31,677 nt of DNA from CAYZXL01 sp964482435 (lineage in GTDB: Bacteria; Auribacterota; JABMQX01): positions 1 through 31,677 of the forward strand of contig CAYZXL010000056.1 of assembly GCA_964482435.1 (NCBI GenBank). The letters run 5' to 3'. The notes under the pieces were generated by a model, which did not search any database, was not told the origin of the DNA, and was given only the letters and a program-made list of their open reading frames with translations. Both the position numbers and the translations under genes were made by a program. Positions 22,877 through 31,120 of the stretch are shown here, piece by piece (within the stretch, counting starts at the first letter, position 1; each line of letters begins with the position of its first letter).

Positions 22877-23884
22877 TCACAGCTTCTCGGCGGAGGCGCC
22901 AGCGGCTGCCCGCGCCCTCGGCGGCGTCCGGCGAAGCGCAGCCGTCAGCCTTTTCGCCACGCCCACGAAAAGACCTTCCGGAAAAGCCAGCATGATGACC
23001 ACGAGGAGAAGACCATCAAAAAGAAGCCTGTAATCCTTAAACACGCGGAAATATTCCGTAAGTACCGTCAACACCGCCGTCCCGGCGATGGCGCCCCAGA
23101 GGCTTGTCATTCCCCCGATGACCACCATCGTTACCAGATGAATCGAAAAAGCCAGGCTGAACGGCTCCGGGTTGACGAAACGGACATAGTGCGCGTAGAA
23201 GCTCCCTGCCACCGACGCCAGAGCCGCGCTGAGCAGAAACGCCTCGACTTTGTACTTGGCGGTGTTGACACCCATGGCCCTCGCCCCCATGTCCGAGCCA
23301 TGGATGGATTTCAACGCCCGCCCGACCCGTGAGTTGACCACATTCAGAAGCAAGACCATCACCACCAGCACCACGCCCCATACGAAGTAGTACCACCTCT
23401 CCTCATCGTTCCTCGCCAGCCCGAATAACGAGAACTCCCGAAAGAATCTCGGAACCCCTTCCACTAACCCCGATGGACCCCCCGTAAGCCCAAACGGATT
23501 CGCGTTCGCAACCACGTAAACGATCACCCCGAAGCCAAGCGTCGCCATCGCTAAGTAATGTCCCCTCAGCCTCAGAGCCGGAAGACCGACTGCCAGAGCC
23601 ACAATCAGACTGCCCATGAGCGCTACTACCAGCGCCGGAAACGGCGCAAAACCCGCTTTCGTCGTCAGAATTCCCGATATGTAAGCCCCGAGCGCACAAA
23701 AACCCGCGTGCCCCAGCGAGATTTGGCCGCAATACCCCATGAACAGGCTCAGCCCCATGCACACGAGGCTGTAAATCCCGCACCATACAAGCACGCCAAG
23801 ATAATAAGGATTCTGGAATAGGCGCGGGATGAAAGCCAGAATCGCCGCCAGCACCGCCAACGCTATTAGAGTCTGTTTCGTCAT
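22877..23884 (-). CDS. livM: Branched-chain/aromatic amino acid ABC transporter permease LivM
   Basis: This is an inner-membrane permease with 8-10 hydrophobic segments. Typical LivM motifs are SLFMGYCGQISLGHAGFCAL (about 46-65), LRLRGHYLAMATLGFG and LTGGPSGL. The EAA-like loop region has GRALKSIHGSDMGARAMGVN, followed by KVEAFLLSAALASVAG. The Arg/Ala-rich C-terminal tail (about 312-335) is low complexity. It starts 3 nt after the livH stop and partners LivH to form the channel. Confidence 0.95.
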   Translation of the reverse strand: MTKQTLIALAVLAAILAFIPRLFQNPYYLGVLVWCGIYSLVCMGLSLFMGYCGQISLGHAGFCALGAYISGILTTKAGFAPFPALVVALMGSLIVALAVGLPALRLRGHYLAMATLGFGVIVYVVANANPFGLTGGPSGLVEGVPRFFREFSLFGLARNDEERWYYFVWGVVLVVMVLLLNVVNSRVGRALKSIHGSDMGARAMGVNTAKYKVEAFLLSAALASVAGSFYAHYVRFVNPEPFSLAFSIHLVTMVVIGGMTSLWGAIAGTAVLTVLTEYFRVFKDYRLLFDGLLLVVIMLAFPEGLFVGVAKRLTAALRRTPPRARAAAGASAEKL

Positions 23885-23887
23885 CTT

Positions 23888-24781
23888 TCAGAACTTTTTC
23901 AGCTCGGAGACCTCCGCTCGACCGAGAATTCCGCTCGGTTTCGCGCACAGAAAAACGAGAAGCACAAGCAAAGCTATCGCGTCCTTGTAGCTCGACGCCT
24001 CCGGGAACCCCAGCGCTGCTCCAAAGCACTCCATAAGTCCGATAGTCAGTCCGCCCACAACGGCCCCCGTCGAAATCCCCAGCCCGCCCAGCACAGCCGC
24101 CGCGAAACCCTTCAAAGCGTACATTGCCCCCCGGTTGTAATCTATGAGACTCACCGGCGTGACGACGATGCCCGCAACCGCTCCGATTCCGGCGCTGAGG
24201 GCGAATGAAAGCAACACCATCCGGTCAACACTGATGCCGCAAAGGCTTGCCGCAGCCCTGTTCGCTGCGCATGCCCGCATGGCTTTCCCCGTCAGGGTGA
24301 ATCGAAAGAAAAGCGACAGAACAACCATCACAACCACAAGCACTCCCACAATCCACAGCATCTGCGGCTCGATCCTTGCCCCGAGAACCGTCAGCGGCTT
24401 CTCGGAAGAAAAAGGCCGAAGCGGAAAGGCGCTTTTTCCCCAGCCGAGCATCGCCACCCCCTTCAGAAGGAACGACCCGCCGATGGTTATCATAATCAAC
24501 GTGATGACCGAGGCGCCCTTTGCGGGCCAGATCGCGGCCCTCTCAAACACGCATCCGATAATAACCACCGCCAGGACGGCTATCGGGAAAGCCAGCCCCA
24601 GCGGCATCACTTTCGATAGGCTCACCATGAACATCCCGCCGAGCATCACGAACTCACCCTGAGCGAAGTTGATGATCCCGGTCGTGTTGTAAATGATGTT
24701 GAACCCCAGCGCCACCATCGCGTAGATGCTGCCAATCTTTATTCCGGCAAAGGTGTATTGCAGAAGCGTGCTGAGGTCCAT
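23888..24781 (-). CDS. livH: Branched-chain/aromatic amino acid ABC transporter permease LivH
   Basis: This is an inner-membrane permease of the HAAT type. IYAMVALGFNIIYNTTGIIN (19-38) followed by FAQGEFVMLGG is the hallmark N-terminal motif. Also seen are a GKAMRACAANRAAASLCGI loop for ATPase contact and AAVLGGLGISTGAVVGGL near the C-terminus. At 297 residues it is normal. It is the first permease after livK, separated from it by 83 nt that carry a strong hairpin. GGAAAGG precedes the start. Confidence 0.96.
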   Translation of the reverse strand: MDLSTLLQYTFAGIKIGSIYAMVALGFNIIYNTTGIINFAQGEFVMLGGMFMVSLSKVMPLGLAFPIAVLAVVIIGCVFERAAIWPAKGASVITLIMITIGGSFLLKGVAMLGWGKSAFPLRPFSSEKPLTVLGARIEPQMLWIVGVLVVVMVVLSLFFRFTLTGKAMRACAANRAAASLCGISVDRMVLLSFALSAGIGAVAGIVVTPVSLIDYNRGAMYALKGFAAAVLGGLGISTGAVVGGLTIGLMECFGAALGFPEASSYKDAIALLVLLVFLCAKPSGILGRAEVSELKKF

Positions 24782-24809
24782 GAGCCTTTCCGCTGTCTTC
24801 GGTTAATGA

Positions 24810-24845
24810 CAAAGCCAAACCACGCCACAGCGTGGTTTGGCTTTG
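24810..24845 (-). repeat. Long perfect hairpin between livK and livH
   Basis: CAAAGCCAAACCACG and CGTGGTTTGGCTTTG form a perfect 15-bp stem around a 6-nt loop. It lies 19 nt after the livK stop. No T-run follows, so it is probably not a full terminator. It likely protects livK mRNA from 3' decay or limits readthrough, giving more binding protein than permease. Confidence 0.75.
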
Positions 24846-24864
24846 CCCCGAGAAAAAACCCTGG

Positions 24865-26043
24865 TCACTTCACCAGCGTAAACTTGCCGCCCTTAACCGT
24901 GTACATGACGAACGCGGTCTTGTCCAGTCCACAGTGGTCTTGAGCAGAGAAGTTAAACACCCCTGCCGTCCCTACAAAGCCCTTCTTGTTCTCAATGTAA
25001 TCGCGCATTTTTTGCTTGTTGGGTCCGACGGCCTTGAGAGCCTCGATTACAAGGCGCAAAGCATCGTGCCCATGCCCGCCGAAGGTGCTCACCGCCTCCT
25101 TGTACTGCCCCTCGTAATCCTTCTTATACTGCACGAGGACTTTCTTCTGGGGGTCGGCGTCCGGAACGTCCTCCACGCTCAGCAACTTGCCAGCCGGGAA
25201 AAGCACCCCCTCTGCCGCGGCACCGGCCGCCTCAACGTACTTAATGTTCCCGAAGCCGTGGCTCTGGAACAACGGAATCGTCAAGCCGAGCTGCCTGGCG
25301 TTCCTGATGACCGTGGACTGTCCCGGAGCGATGGACCAACTGATGAGAACCTGCGCGTCAGTGTTTTTGATTCTCGTGAGCTGCACCGTCATATCCGTGT
25401 CCGTCGGCGGGTACGTCTCGTCGGCACGAATCTCGATCCCATACTCCTTGGCGATGTTCTTGAGCTGGTCCCTTCCGGATGACCCGAAAGCGTCCGTGAC
25501 GGTGATGAGGGCAGCCTTCGTCCACCCTTTCTCCTTCATGTAATCATAGATTCTTCTGACGCAATCGCTATCCATCTGAGGGACTTTGAACACCCAGTAT
25601 CTTTCCGCCACAGGCTGAACTATCCCCGCCGCTGCCGCACAGGAAATCAGGGGGACCTTTTTCTCCTGCGCGATGGGCACGACTGCCCTTGTCGTTCCGC
25701 TCTGGCTCGGGCCTATCACCGCGCAGACCTTGTCACTATCAATCAATTTCTTCATCCCATTGACCGCCGCCGTCTCGTCGCTTGCGTTGTCCTCGATGAT
25801 TACCTTCAGCGGGTGCCCGTTAATCCCACCGGCATCGTTTATTTCCTTCTCAATCATCAACACCGTCTTTTTCTCCGGCTCGCCCAGCCATGCGGCCTTT
25901 CCGGTCACGTCGAGCAGCGCCCCTACCTTGTACGGAACCGGCGGCGGCGCTCCGATCTCTGCTTCTTCCTTCTTCTTGCATCCCGCAAGAACCACCAACG
26001 AAATGACCACAAGTGCTGTAAAACCAATCAAGACCTTTTTCAT
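24865..26043 (-). CDS. livK: Periplasmic amino-acid-binding lipoprotein of the Liv-type transporter
   Basis: This is the substrate-binding component (Peripla_BP_6 fold) that delivers the solute to LivHM. It has a lipoprotein signal with lipobox LAGC (Cys22), followed by a charged KKKEEAE linker. Typical motifs are the opening YKVGALLDVTGKAAWLGEPE, then KVIIEDNASDETAAVNGMKKLI, then VCAVIGPSQSGTTRAVVPIA and GIEIRADETYPPTDTDMTVQL. At 392 residues it is normal. The context (iorAB, two arylacetate-CoA ligases) suggests aromatic amino acids or arylacetates as cargo and not simply leucine. This is an inference. Confidence 0.94.
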   Translation of the reverse strand: MKKVLIGFTALVVISLVVLAGCKKKEEAEIGAPPPVPYKVGALLDVTGKAAWLGEPEKKTVLMIEKEINDAGGINGHPLKVIIEDNASDETAAVNGMKKLIDSDKVCAVIGPSQSGTTRAVVPIAQEKKVPLISCAAAAGIVQPVAERYWVFKVPQMDSDCVRRIYDYMKEKGWTKAALITVTDAFGSSGRDQLKNIAKEYGIEIRADETYPPTDTDMTVQLTRIKNTDAQVLISWSIAPGQSTVIRNARQLGLTIPLFQSHGFGNIKYVEAAGAAAEGVLFPAGKLLSVEDVPDADPQKKVLVQYKKDYEGQYKEAVSTFGGHGHDALRLVIEALKAVGPNKQKMRDYIENKKGFVGTAGVFNFSAQDHCGLDKTAFVMYTVKGGKFTLVK

Positions 26044-26092
26044 TTCGCTCTACCCCCCTTCGTTTTTGTACTTTCAGGTTTGCCTGTTATTC

Positions 26093-26116
26093 TTCGCCGC
26101 AGGGAGCGCCGGCGAA
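26093..26116. repeat. Short hairpin in the livK leader
   Basis: TTCGCCG and CGGCGAA form a perfect 7-bp stem with a 10-nt loop, about 50 nt before the livK start. The 153-bp gap between the ligase paralogue and livK holds no clear promoter. A 36-codon frame beginning on the ligase stop (26087-26197) is weak and not called. Confidence 0.35.
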
Positions 26117-26196
26117 AGAATCCTTTTTGCCGTTTCCTTGCAGGGCTTCGGCCCTATCCGTTTGCTTTCTCGACGCCGCGTTTTCTCCCTTTTTCA

Positions 26197-27510
26197 TCAC
26201 CTCCCTTCCGTCGGATTTTGCTTATTGCGGCGAATCACCTCAACTCTTGTTTCGTTGCCTCCAAGAGACCTGTGTTCGACGAGCACCACCGTCGCGACAA
26301 CTCCCAGGACCTCTTCAATTTTCCTCTCAATCCTTCTCTTCAAGTCCGCCAGGACCCTCATCTCGTCAGAGAATATCCTTGAGTCCATCTCCACCCTCAG
26401 ACGCAGCTCCTCCGCCGTCCCGGACTTGTTCACAACGATTTGAAAGCGGGGCACGACCCCTTCCACGCTCTGAAGCACCTGCTCCACCTGAGATGGAAAG
26501 ATGCTCTTTCCCTGGACGAAGACCGCATCGTCAACCCTCCCCGCGACCTTCTTCATCCTGGCAAGGCTCCTGCCGCACGAGCAAGGCGAGCGGTCGAGCG
26601 CCGTCAGGTCACCGGTCCGAAAACGAAGCAGAGGAAAAGCCTCCTTCGTAATTGTTGTCAGAACAAGCTCACCCTCCTCGCCATCCCGCAGGACTCTGTC
26701 GGTTTGTGGGTCAACGATCTCCGCTATGAAATGGTCTTCTGAGATGTGCAGCCCGTTTCCTGCCTCGCACTCGAACGAAATCCCCGGCCCCATCACTTCG
26801 CTGACACCGTACACATCGAAGACCTTGACGTGAAGACCACGTTCGATCTTTTCGCCGGTGGCCTCCGGCCAGGGCTCGCCCGTCACAAGGACCGTCCTGA
26901 GGGAAAGCTCCTGCGGCGGGATTCGCGTCTCCTGAGCGACCTGCACGAGTCTCAGGGCATACGTGGGAACGCAAACCAGCGAAGTCGTCTTGTAATGCCG
27001 CATGATGTCGAGCTGTCCCTTCGGATTCAGCGTTGAAGCAGGAATCACCGAAGCACCGATTTCCTCCGCCCCATAATGGAACGCCAGCCCCCCGGAGAAC
27101 AGTCCGTAATCGAGGCATATCTGCACCACGTCATCCTTGCTCACTCCGGTGGCGGAGAATGCCCGCGCGACAACCTCCGTCCAGTGCCTTATGTCGTTGC
27201 GGGTGTACCCGGTCACAACAGGCTGACCAGTTGTCCCCGACGACGCCTGAATGCGCACGATCTCCCGCAAAGGCACCGCAAACAAGCCGTAGGGGTAGTT
27301 GTCCCGAAGCGTCTCCTTCCGGGTGAACGGAACCCTCGTAAGGCAGTCGAGAGACCGGAATTCGCTCGGAGGCAAGTCAACCGAGTCGAGAAGATTCCGG
27401 TAGTAACTCACCTCCGAATAAAGGCGGTTGAGCATGGCTTGCAGCCGCTCAAGCTGCAACTGCTCAAGCTCCAACCTCGGCATCATTTCATAACTGGGGT
27501 CACGGATCAT
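26197..27510 (-). CDS. Phenylacetate-CoA-ligase paralogue lacking the C-terminal lysine motif
   Basis: This adenylate-forming enzyme resembles PaaK over its full 437 residues. Seen are ASSGTTGQP (89-97), YGVSEVMGPG (234-243), RFRTGD (297-301 region), the Cys-rich PCSCGRSLARM (309-319) and GRVDDAVFVQG (324-334). Where the other ligase has SMGKAKRV this one ends SLGGNETRV, so the lysines used for adenylation in this superfamily are replaced by Asn and Thr. Other frames at the 3' end do not restore it. The start at 27510 is preferred over 27519: it aligns with the paralogue (MIRD versus MIWD), and GGGGGAA lies at better spacing. It is first in line before livKHMGF and has a strong promoter. It may be a CoA-transferring or regulatory variant. 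Confidence 0.88.
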   Translation of the reverse strand: MIRDPSYEMMPRLELEQLQLERLQAMLNRLYSEVSYYRNLLDSVDLPPSEFRSLDCLTRVPFTRKETLRDNYPYGLFAVPLREIVRIQASSGTTGQPVVTGYTRNDIRHWTEVVARAFSATGVSKDDVVQICLDYGLFSGGLAFHYGAEEIGASVIPASTLNPKGQLDIMRHYKTTSLVCVPTYALRLVQVAQETRIPPQELSLRTVLVTGEPWPEATGEKIERGLHVKVFDVYGVSEVMGPGISFECEAGNGLHISEDHFIAEIVDPQTDRVLRDGEEGELVLTTITKEAFPLLRFRTGDLTALDRSPCSCGRSLARMKKVAGRVDDAVFVQGKSIFPSQVEQVLQSVEGVVPRFQIVVNKSGTAEELRLRVEMDSRIFSDEMRVLADLKRRIERKIEEVLGVVATVVLVEHRSLGGNETRVEVIRRNKQNPTEGR

Positions 27511-27571
27511 CTGGGACATTCCCCCGGACGAGTGACGTACGGGCAACCCTACACCCCGCCAGGTAACGAGC

Positions 27572-27600
27572 AAAATACCACACCACCATGTCAATGTCAA
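27572..27600 (-). promoter_or_regulatory. Sigma-70-like promoter for the ligase paralogue and liv operon
   Basis: On the minus strand, TTGACA (27595-27600, 6/6) is followed after 17 bp by TATTTT (27572-27577, 4/6). TTGACA is repeated directly downstream (27589-27594). It lies about 62 bp upstream of the chosen start codon. Confidence 0.62.
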
Positions 27601-27601
27601 C

Positions 27602-27626
27602 CACCCGTTTTTGGCGGGTGTGGCTG
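27602..27626. repeat. Hairpin plus possible fragment of the dispersed element terminus
   Basis: CACCCG-TTTTTGG-CGGGTG is a 6-bp stem abutting the -35 box of the neighbouring promoter. It runs into GGTGTGGCTGTAT (27617-27629), identical to the left terminus of element B. No right terminus or direct repeat was found, so this is at most a truncated copy. The rest of the gap to 27747 shows no gene. Confidence 0.4.
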
Positions 27627-27747
27627 TATTTCGGCGGCTGAATCTCTCCCTTTGAGGGCCTCATGGACAAGGACCACGCGGCGCAAGCCGCGGCTGAGAG
27701 GAGAGAACACGAATCCCGGCTTTTACGAGGGCACTGGACCGCGCCTC

Positions 27748-28641
27748 TCACGACCACCGAAGCTTGTGGCGATTGGCGTAGCAGAACATGCCCAAAAGGT
27801 GCATGGTCACCGTCCAGAGGTAAAGGAGGATGAACCAGCGAATCACCGGGCCAATGGCAAGAATCGGAATGACAAGGTATATCTGACGAAGATAGTTCAC
27901 CAAAAGGAGAAACGCGAAGATGATGCAGGTGGCGAGATATTCCAGTGGGGCGCGAAACATGGAACGAACGATGGGGATCGGGTTTAATGCCCCCAGGTCG
28001 TCGAAGACTGCGACGGCCGTCAGGCCCATGGGGCAGTAAACGCACCCGAAGGCGATGAGAAGATAGAGTAATGTGAAGTCGGGCTTTTTCGGGCCGAAGA
28101 AGTAGTAAACGGCGGCGGGGGCGAAGCTGAGGGCGGCTGGGCCGATGAATTTGAAGATGGCATCGAAGCTTTCGCTGATGTAGCTGCCGCGCTCGAACTC
28201 AGGCCAGGTCGGTGGGGAGGGTTCCCCCTCGGCTGAGTCGGAGACGACCGAGAAGAGGTAGCGGAGGAGGTATGCTGTGATGAGCAATGAGACGAGAATG
28301 CCAAACAGCATACCATAAAGGGGAATGCCGAGCAGAGAAGCGCGCCGGGCCAGAAAATCGGCAATGGCAAAGAGGATGGCTCCGGCGATGAGGATGATTG
28401 GGCCGTCTTTCTTGAGAGGATAGGTGAATATGCCCGGAAGCCTCTGCCAGAAAGACGCTTCGCTGGTCATGATGGCTTCTTGAGTTTGAGTGATGTCAAT
28501 GCACTTTTCGCCGCAAACGGGGCAGACAGCGGCACAGGCTGAGGCGCTGCCAATCATTTTGATGCAGCCCTGGCAGAAGGCCCGTCTGCATGATACGCAC
28601 TGCCATTTTGCGTCGAGGCTCGGATGATGCACGCATTTCAT
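27748..28641 (-). CDS. Zinc-finger (B-box-like) multi-pass membrane protein
   Basis: The function is unknown. The start at 28641 follows GGGAGG at 8 nt and skips an unrelated upstream extension. Residues 3-47 hold Cys/His pairs in a B-box-like zinc-binding pattern: CVHHP, CVSC, CQGC, then CPVCGEKC. The rest has five to six hydrophobic segments (about 82-97, 107-128, 165-182, 190-212, 235-250, 255-285) and ends GMFCYANRHKLRWS, as in YIP1/DUF4013-like membrane proteins. It lies 100 bp downstream of the DUF362 gene on the same strand and could be co-transcribed. Confidence 0.72.
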   Translation of the reverse strand: MKCVHHPSLDAKWQCVSCRRAFCQGCIKMIGSASACAAVCPVCGEKCIDITQTQEAIMTSEASFWQRLPGIFTYPLKKDGPIILIAGAILFAIADFLARRASLLGIPLYGMLFGILVSLLITAYLLRYLFSVVSDSAEGEPSPPTWPEFERGSYISESFDAIFKFIGPAALSFAPAAVYYFFGPKKPDFTLLYLLIAFGCVYCPMGLTAVAVFDDLGALNPIPIVRSMFRAPLEYLATCIIFAFLLLVNYLRQIYLVIPILAIGPVIRWFILLYLWTVTMHLLGMFCYANRHKLRWS

Positions 28642-28741
28642 CGGGAGAACCTCCCTTGCGTTTGGTCGCGCATCGCCTGAAAGATAACGCAGGCGGAGGT
28701 ACAGTTCGGGCGCCGCCCCCTGCGGCTTTGTGCGCGACACA

Positions 28742-30532
28742 TTATATCACCCCTGCCGGAGACGGACGAAACTGTTTTGGCCCACGGTCTCTTCGGACGC
28801 GGTAAAAGGAAACTCCGGCCGATGCCCCGCTCTCGCCGGACCACTGTGTGTCGAGAATCGGCCATGTGGTTCCTGGGACGGGTTCCCAGGCGCCCTGAAG
28901 GTCAGCGGCTTGCTCGACGGTGTAGGAGAAGGATCCGGGGGCAATCTCGAGCCACTTGAGGCTGATGTTGCCTGCGCCGTCCAGCGTCATGTCGGTGAGA
29001 AGCGGTCGCTCGTCGCTGGCTTTGAAGACGGTGATGCTCTTGGGGTCCGTGGTGACTGCGTGCCCGGCGCGGAGGACGATGTTTTTTGCGGCCAGGAGAT
29101 AGGTTCGGAAGACGCCCGTTGTATCCGGGTCCATTGAGCTAACGTCGGAATAACCTCTTGCGATGGCGGCGGGCATCAGGACATTTTTGGAAGCCCAATA
29201 GTCGAGGGCAAAGGGGTCGAGGGAGGCAATGAGTGTATCAACTCTGGTCGCCTGGGTGTAACTTGTGGATGGGCCACAGCCCGATTGCCCCATTGGATTT
29301 GGATTGACCCAGATAGCATCAACGATATTAAGGGTTGGAAGTCCAAGATCCGCGAAAAGGCACCCCATTGACCCGTTTGAGAGCTGCCCGTGCGCGTTTG
29401 AGAGAGGCTGCGACTGAACACCCATGTAGTGTTTCACGGAAGCTGTCGCGCCGAAACCGCTGTGCGACTTGAGCACGGGAACATTAATAACCTTCAACTT
29501 CTCCTTATCGTAAGTGCCGGTTGGTTTACCGGGCTTGTAGATGCCGTTCTTGAGGCTTATCCGTGTGCCAGAAGGCGTTGTGAACTTCGGGTAGGAGACG
29601 CGGAAACTCGTGCCGGGATAGGGACTTGACGCGTGGACATAACCGTCCACGGAGTCGCCAGCATCGAACTCGCCAACCGCCCGATTTCGAATAACAGTCC
29701 ACAAGTAAGTCGAAACCTTATATGAGCCTGAGAACAGGTTGACCACGTCCTGCGCGGATTGCCCATGGTCCTCCGCGTTGCTATTCGCCCAGTCAAGGCT
29801 GCCGCCTATGCCGACGTCCTGGCCATTGTCGGCCACGACGACTTCGCCGGTGAAGCCGTCCGGGTGCTGGGTGAGGCGATAGATTAATCCTTTGAGGAGG
29901 TCGGTGTTTGTGCCGCCCCTCTGGTCCCACTGGCAGTTGACTTTTATGAGAATGACGTCGTCGGAACCTATCAGGCCGGTGGGGGAACAGGCGATTCCGG
30001 GCTTTTCGGAGCGATAGAAGGAGGCGCCGTGTACCCCCATGAGGTCTATGAGCCTGTCGAGGGCAACATAGCTAAGACCGTCGGGGCCGCCGCCCGTTTC
30101 GACGACGAAGACGGAGGACGACGGAGAGAGAATCTCGGTCATTCTATCGGCTGCTCGTCGAAGCTCTTGAGGGCTGAGGCCGCTCGGCTGCTCAAAGGCC
30201 CTCGCCACAAGAAGTCCGGCGACTGCAACCCCTCCGACGGCGAGCGCCAAAGGAACCGCACGCGACAGGACGAGGAGTTTGCGGACTTTCCATCTGAGCC
30301 GATGAAGAAGCGCGAGCAAAGACACGCCCGCCCACGCATGAACGTTTGCGAAAGCTATCCTCTGGCAGGGATAGATGAGGCGTGTGGGTCTTGCCCCGCT
30401 ACGGAAAATCACCCAGAGCAAGCTCGAAATTCCGAGGAAAGAAAAACTCCAGAAAAACTTGCCAGAAATCCACCGCCAGAGTTTCGCGGGATACTCGGCG
30501 ATGCGGCCAAACACGAGTCGGGGATGGTTCAT
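28742..30532 (-). CDS. DUF362 protein with membrane anchor and FYR-type C-terminal module
   Basis: This is a membrane-attached protein of unknown function. ATG 30532 (AAGGAGG 11 nt upstream) opens with hydrophobic segments (about 25-43, 92-110). Between them lies an ARPTRLIYPCQRIA motif often found ahead of DUF362 domains. The DUF362 domain (about 125-500) includes DDVILIKVNCQWDQRGGTNT, VINVPVLKSHSGFGATASVK and NIVDAIWVNPNP. The last roughly 80 residues form a separate beta-rich module (LSLKWLEIAPGSFSYTVEQA ending SFYRVRRD), like the C-terminus of the beta-helix protein. The longer open frame to 31606 is translated repeat DNA (Pro/Ser-rich) and is not part of the gene. A palindrome lies in the promoter region. 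Confidence 0.83.
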   Translation of the reverse strand: MNHPRLVFGRIAEYPAKLWRWISGKFFWSFSFLGISSLLWVIFRSGARPTRLIYPCQRIAFANVHAWAGVSLLALLHRLRWKVRKLLVLSRAVPLALAVGGVAVAGLLVARAFEQPSGLSPQELRRAADRMTEILSPSSSVFVVETGGGPDGLSYVALDRLIDLMGVHGASFYRSEKPGIACSPTGLIGSDDVILIKVNCQWDQRGGTNTDLLKGLIYRLTQHPDGFTGEVVVADNGQDVGIGGSLDWANSNAEDHGQSAQDVVNLFSGSYKVSTYLWTVIRNRAVGEFDAGDSVDGYVHASSPYPGTSFRVSYPKFTTPSGTRISLKNGIYKPGKPTGTYDKEKLKVINVPVLKSHSGFGATASVKHYMGVQSQPLSNAHGQLSNGSMGCLFADLGLPTLNIVDAIWVNPNPMGQSGCGPSTSYTQATRVDTLIASLDPFALDYWASKNVLMPAAIARGYSDVSSMDPDTTGVFRTYLLAAKNIVLRAGHAVTTDPKSITVFKASDERPLLTDMTLDGAGNISLKWLEIAPGSFSYTVEQAADLQGAWEPVPGTTWPILDTQWSGESGASAGVSFYRVRRDRGPKQFRPSPAGVI

Positions 30533-30572
30533 GGTCGTGACAACCTCCTTGAATACGCGCCGATTAGGGGAC

Positions 30573-30600
30573 CTGCAATCAAGTGTATCACACTTTGCAG
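30573..30600. promoter_or_regulatory. Palindromic candidate operator upstream of the DUF362 gene
   Basis: CTGCAA-TC-AAGTGT-ATC-ACACTT-TGCAG is a 28-bp imperfect palindrome with a perfect AAGTGT/ACACTT core (30581-30595). It lies 41-68 bp upstream of the start codon, where a repressor could block transcription. A convincing -35/-10 pair was not found. Confidence 0.4.
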
Positions 30601-31120
30601 AGCCAAAGGGGAATGGCAAACGGGTTCGTCTGCAAAAACATCCCTGAGCGAAGCTTTGTTCCCGGAGGGGGGACGGGAGGGGAAGGGATTTCTGATTTCG
30701 GTCGTGGGAAAAGGGACCGCAGTCTTTCGTGAGCTTCGCACACCCGGAGAGCATGAAAATGCGCTCTCGGCAACCCTGATTTTTGAGCCCGTCTGATTCT
30801 GTTTCCTCTCGCCGAGACGCAAAGGACGCCAAGAGTATGCAGGGAGTGTTTCTTTGCACCTTTGCGGCTTTGGGAGAGGTGTGCCTGCTGGCCGCGTAGC
30901 GGTTATTTTCAGGGCGGATGAACGCGGATGAGCGCAGAAAGAGGGGGAGAGCACATGTAATAAAAAGGCGCGGGGGGCGAAAAAGTGGGCCTTTTTGGGC
31001 CTTTTGGAGATGAAGCTTTTGGCGGTAAGGCACGTGGCAAAGGGAGGATAGACAGGGCGTTGTCGGTTTTGAAAAAGGCCCAGGGGGGAAGGGATTGTGG
31101 ATCTCGGATTTTGGGTTGAG

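Noticed and set aside
26087..26197. A 36-codon frame starting on the stop codon of the ligase paralogue (TGATG), charged and Lys/Glu-rich
   Set aside because: The GGAGG is only about 2 nt from the ATG, too close to act, the peptide resembles nothing known, and it spans a hairpin in the livK leader.
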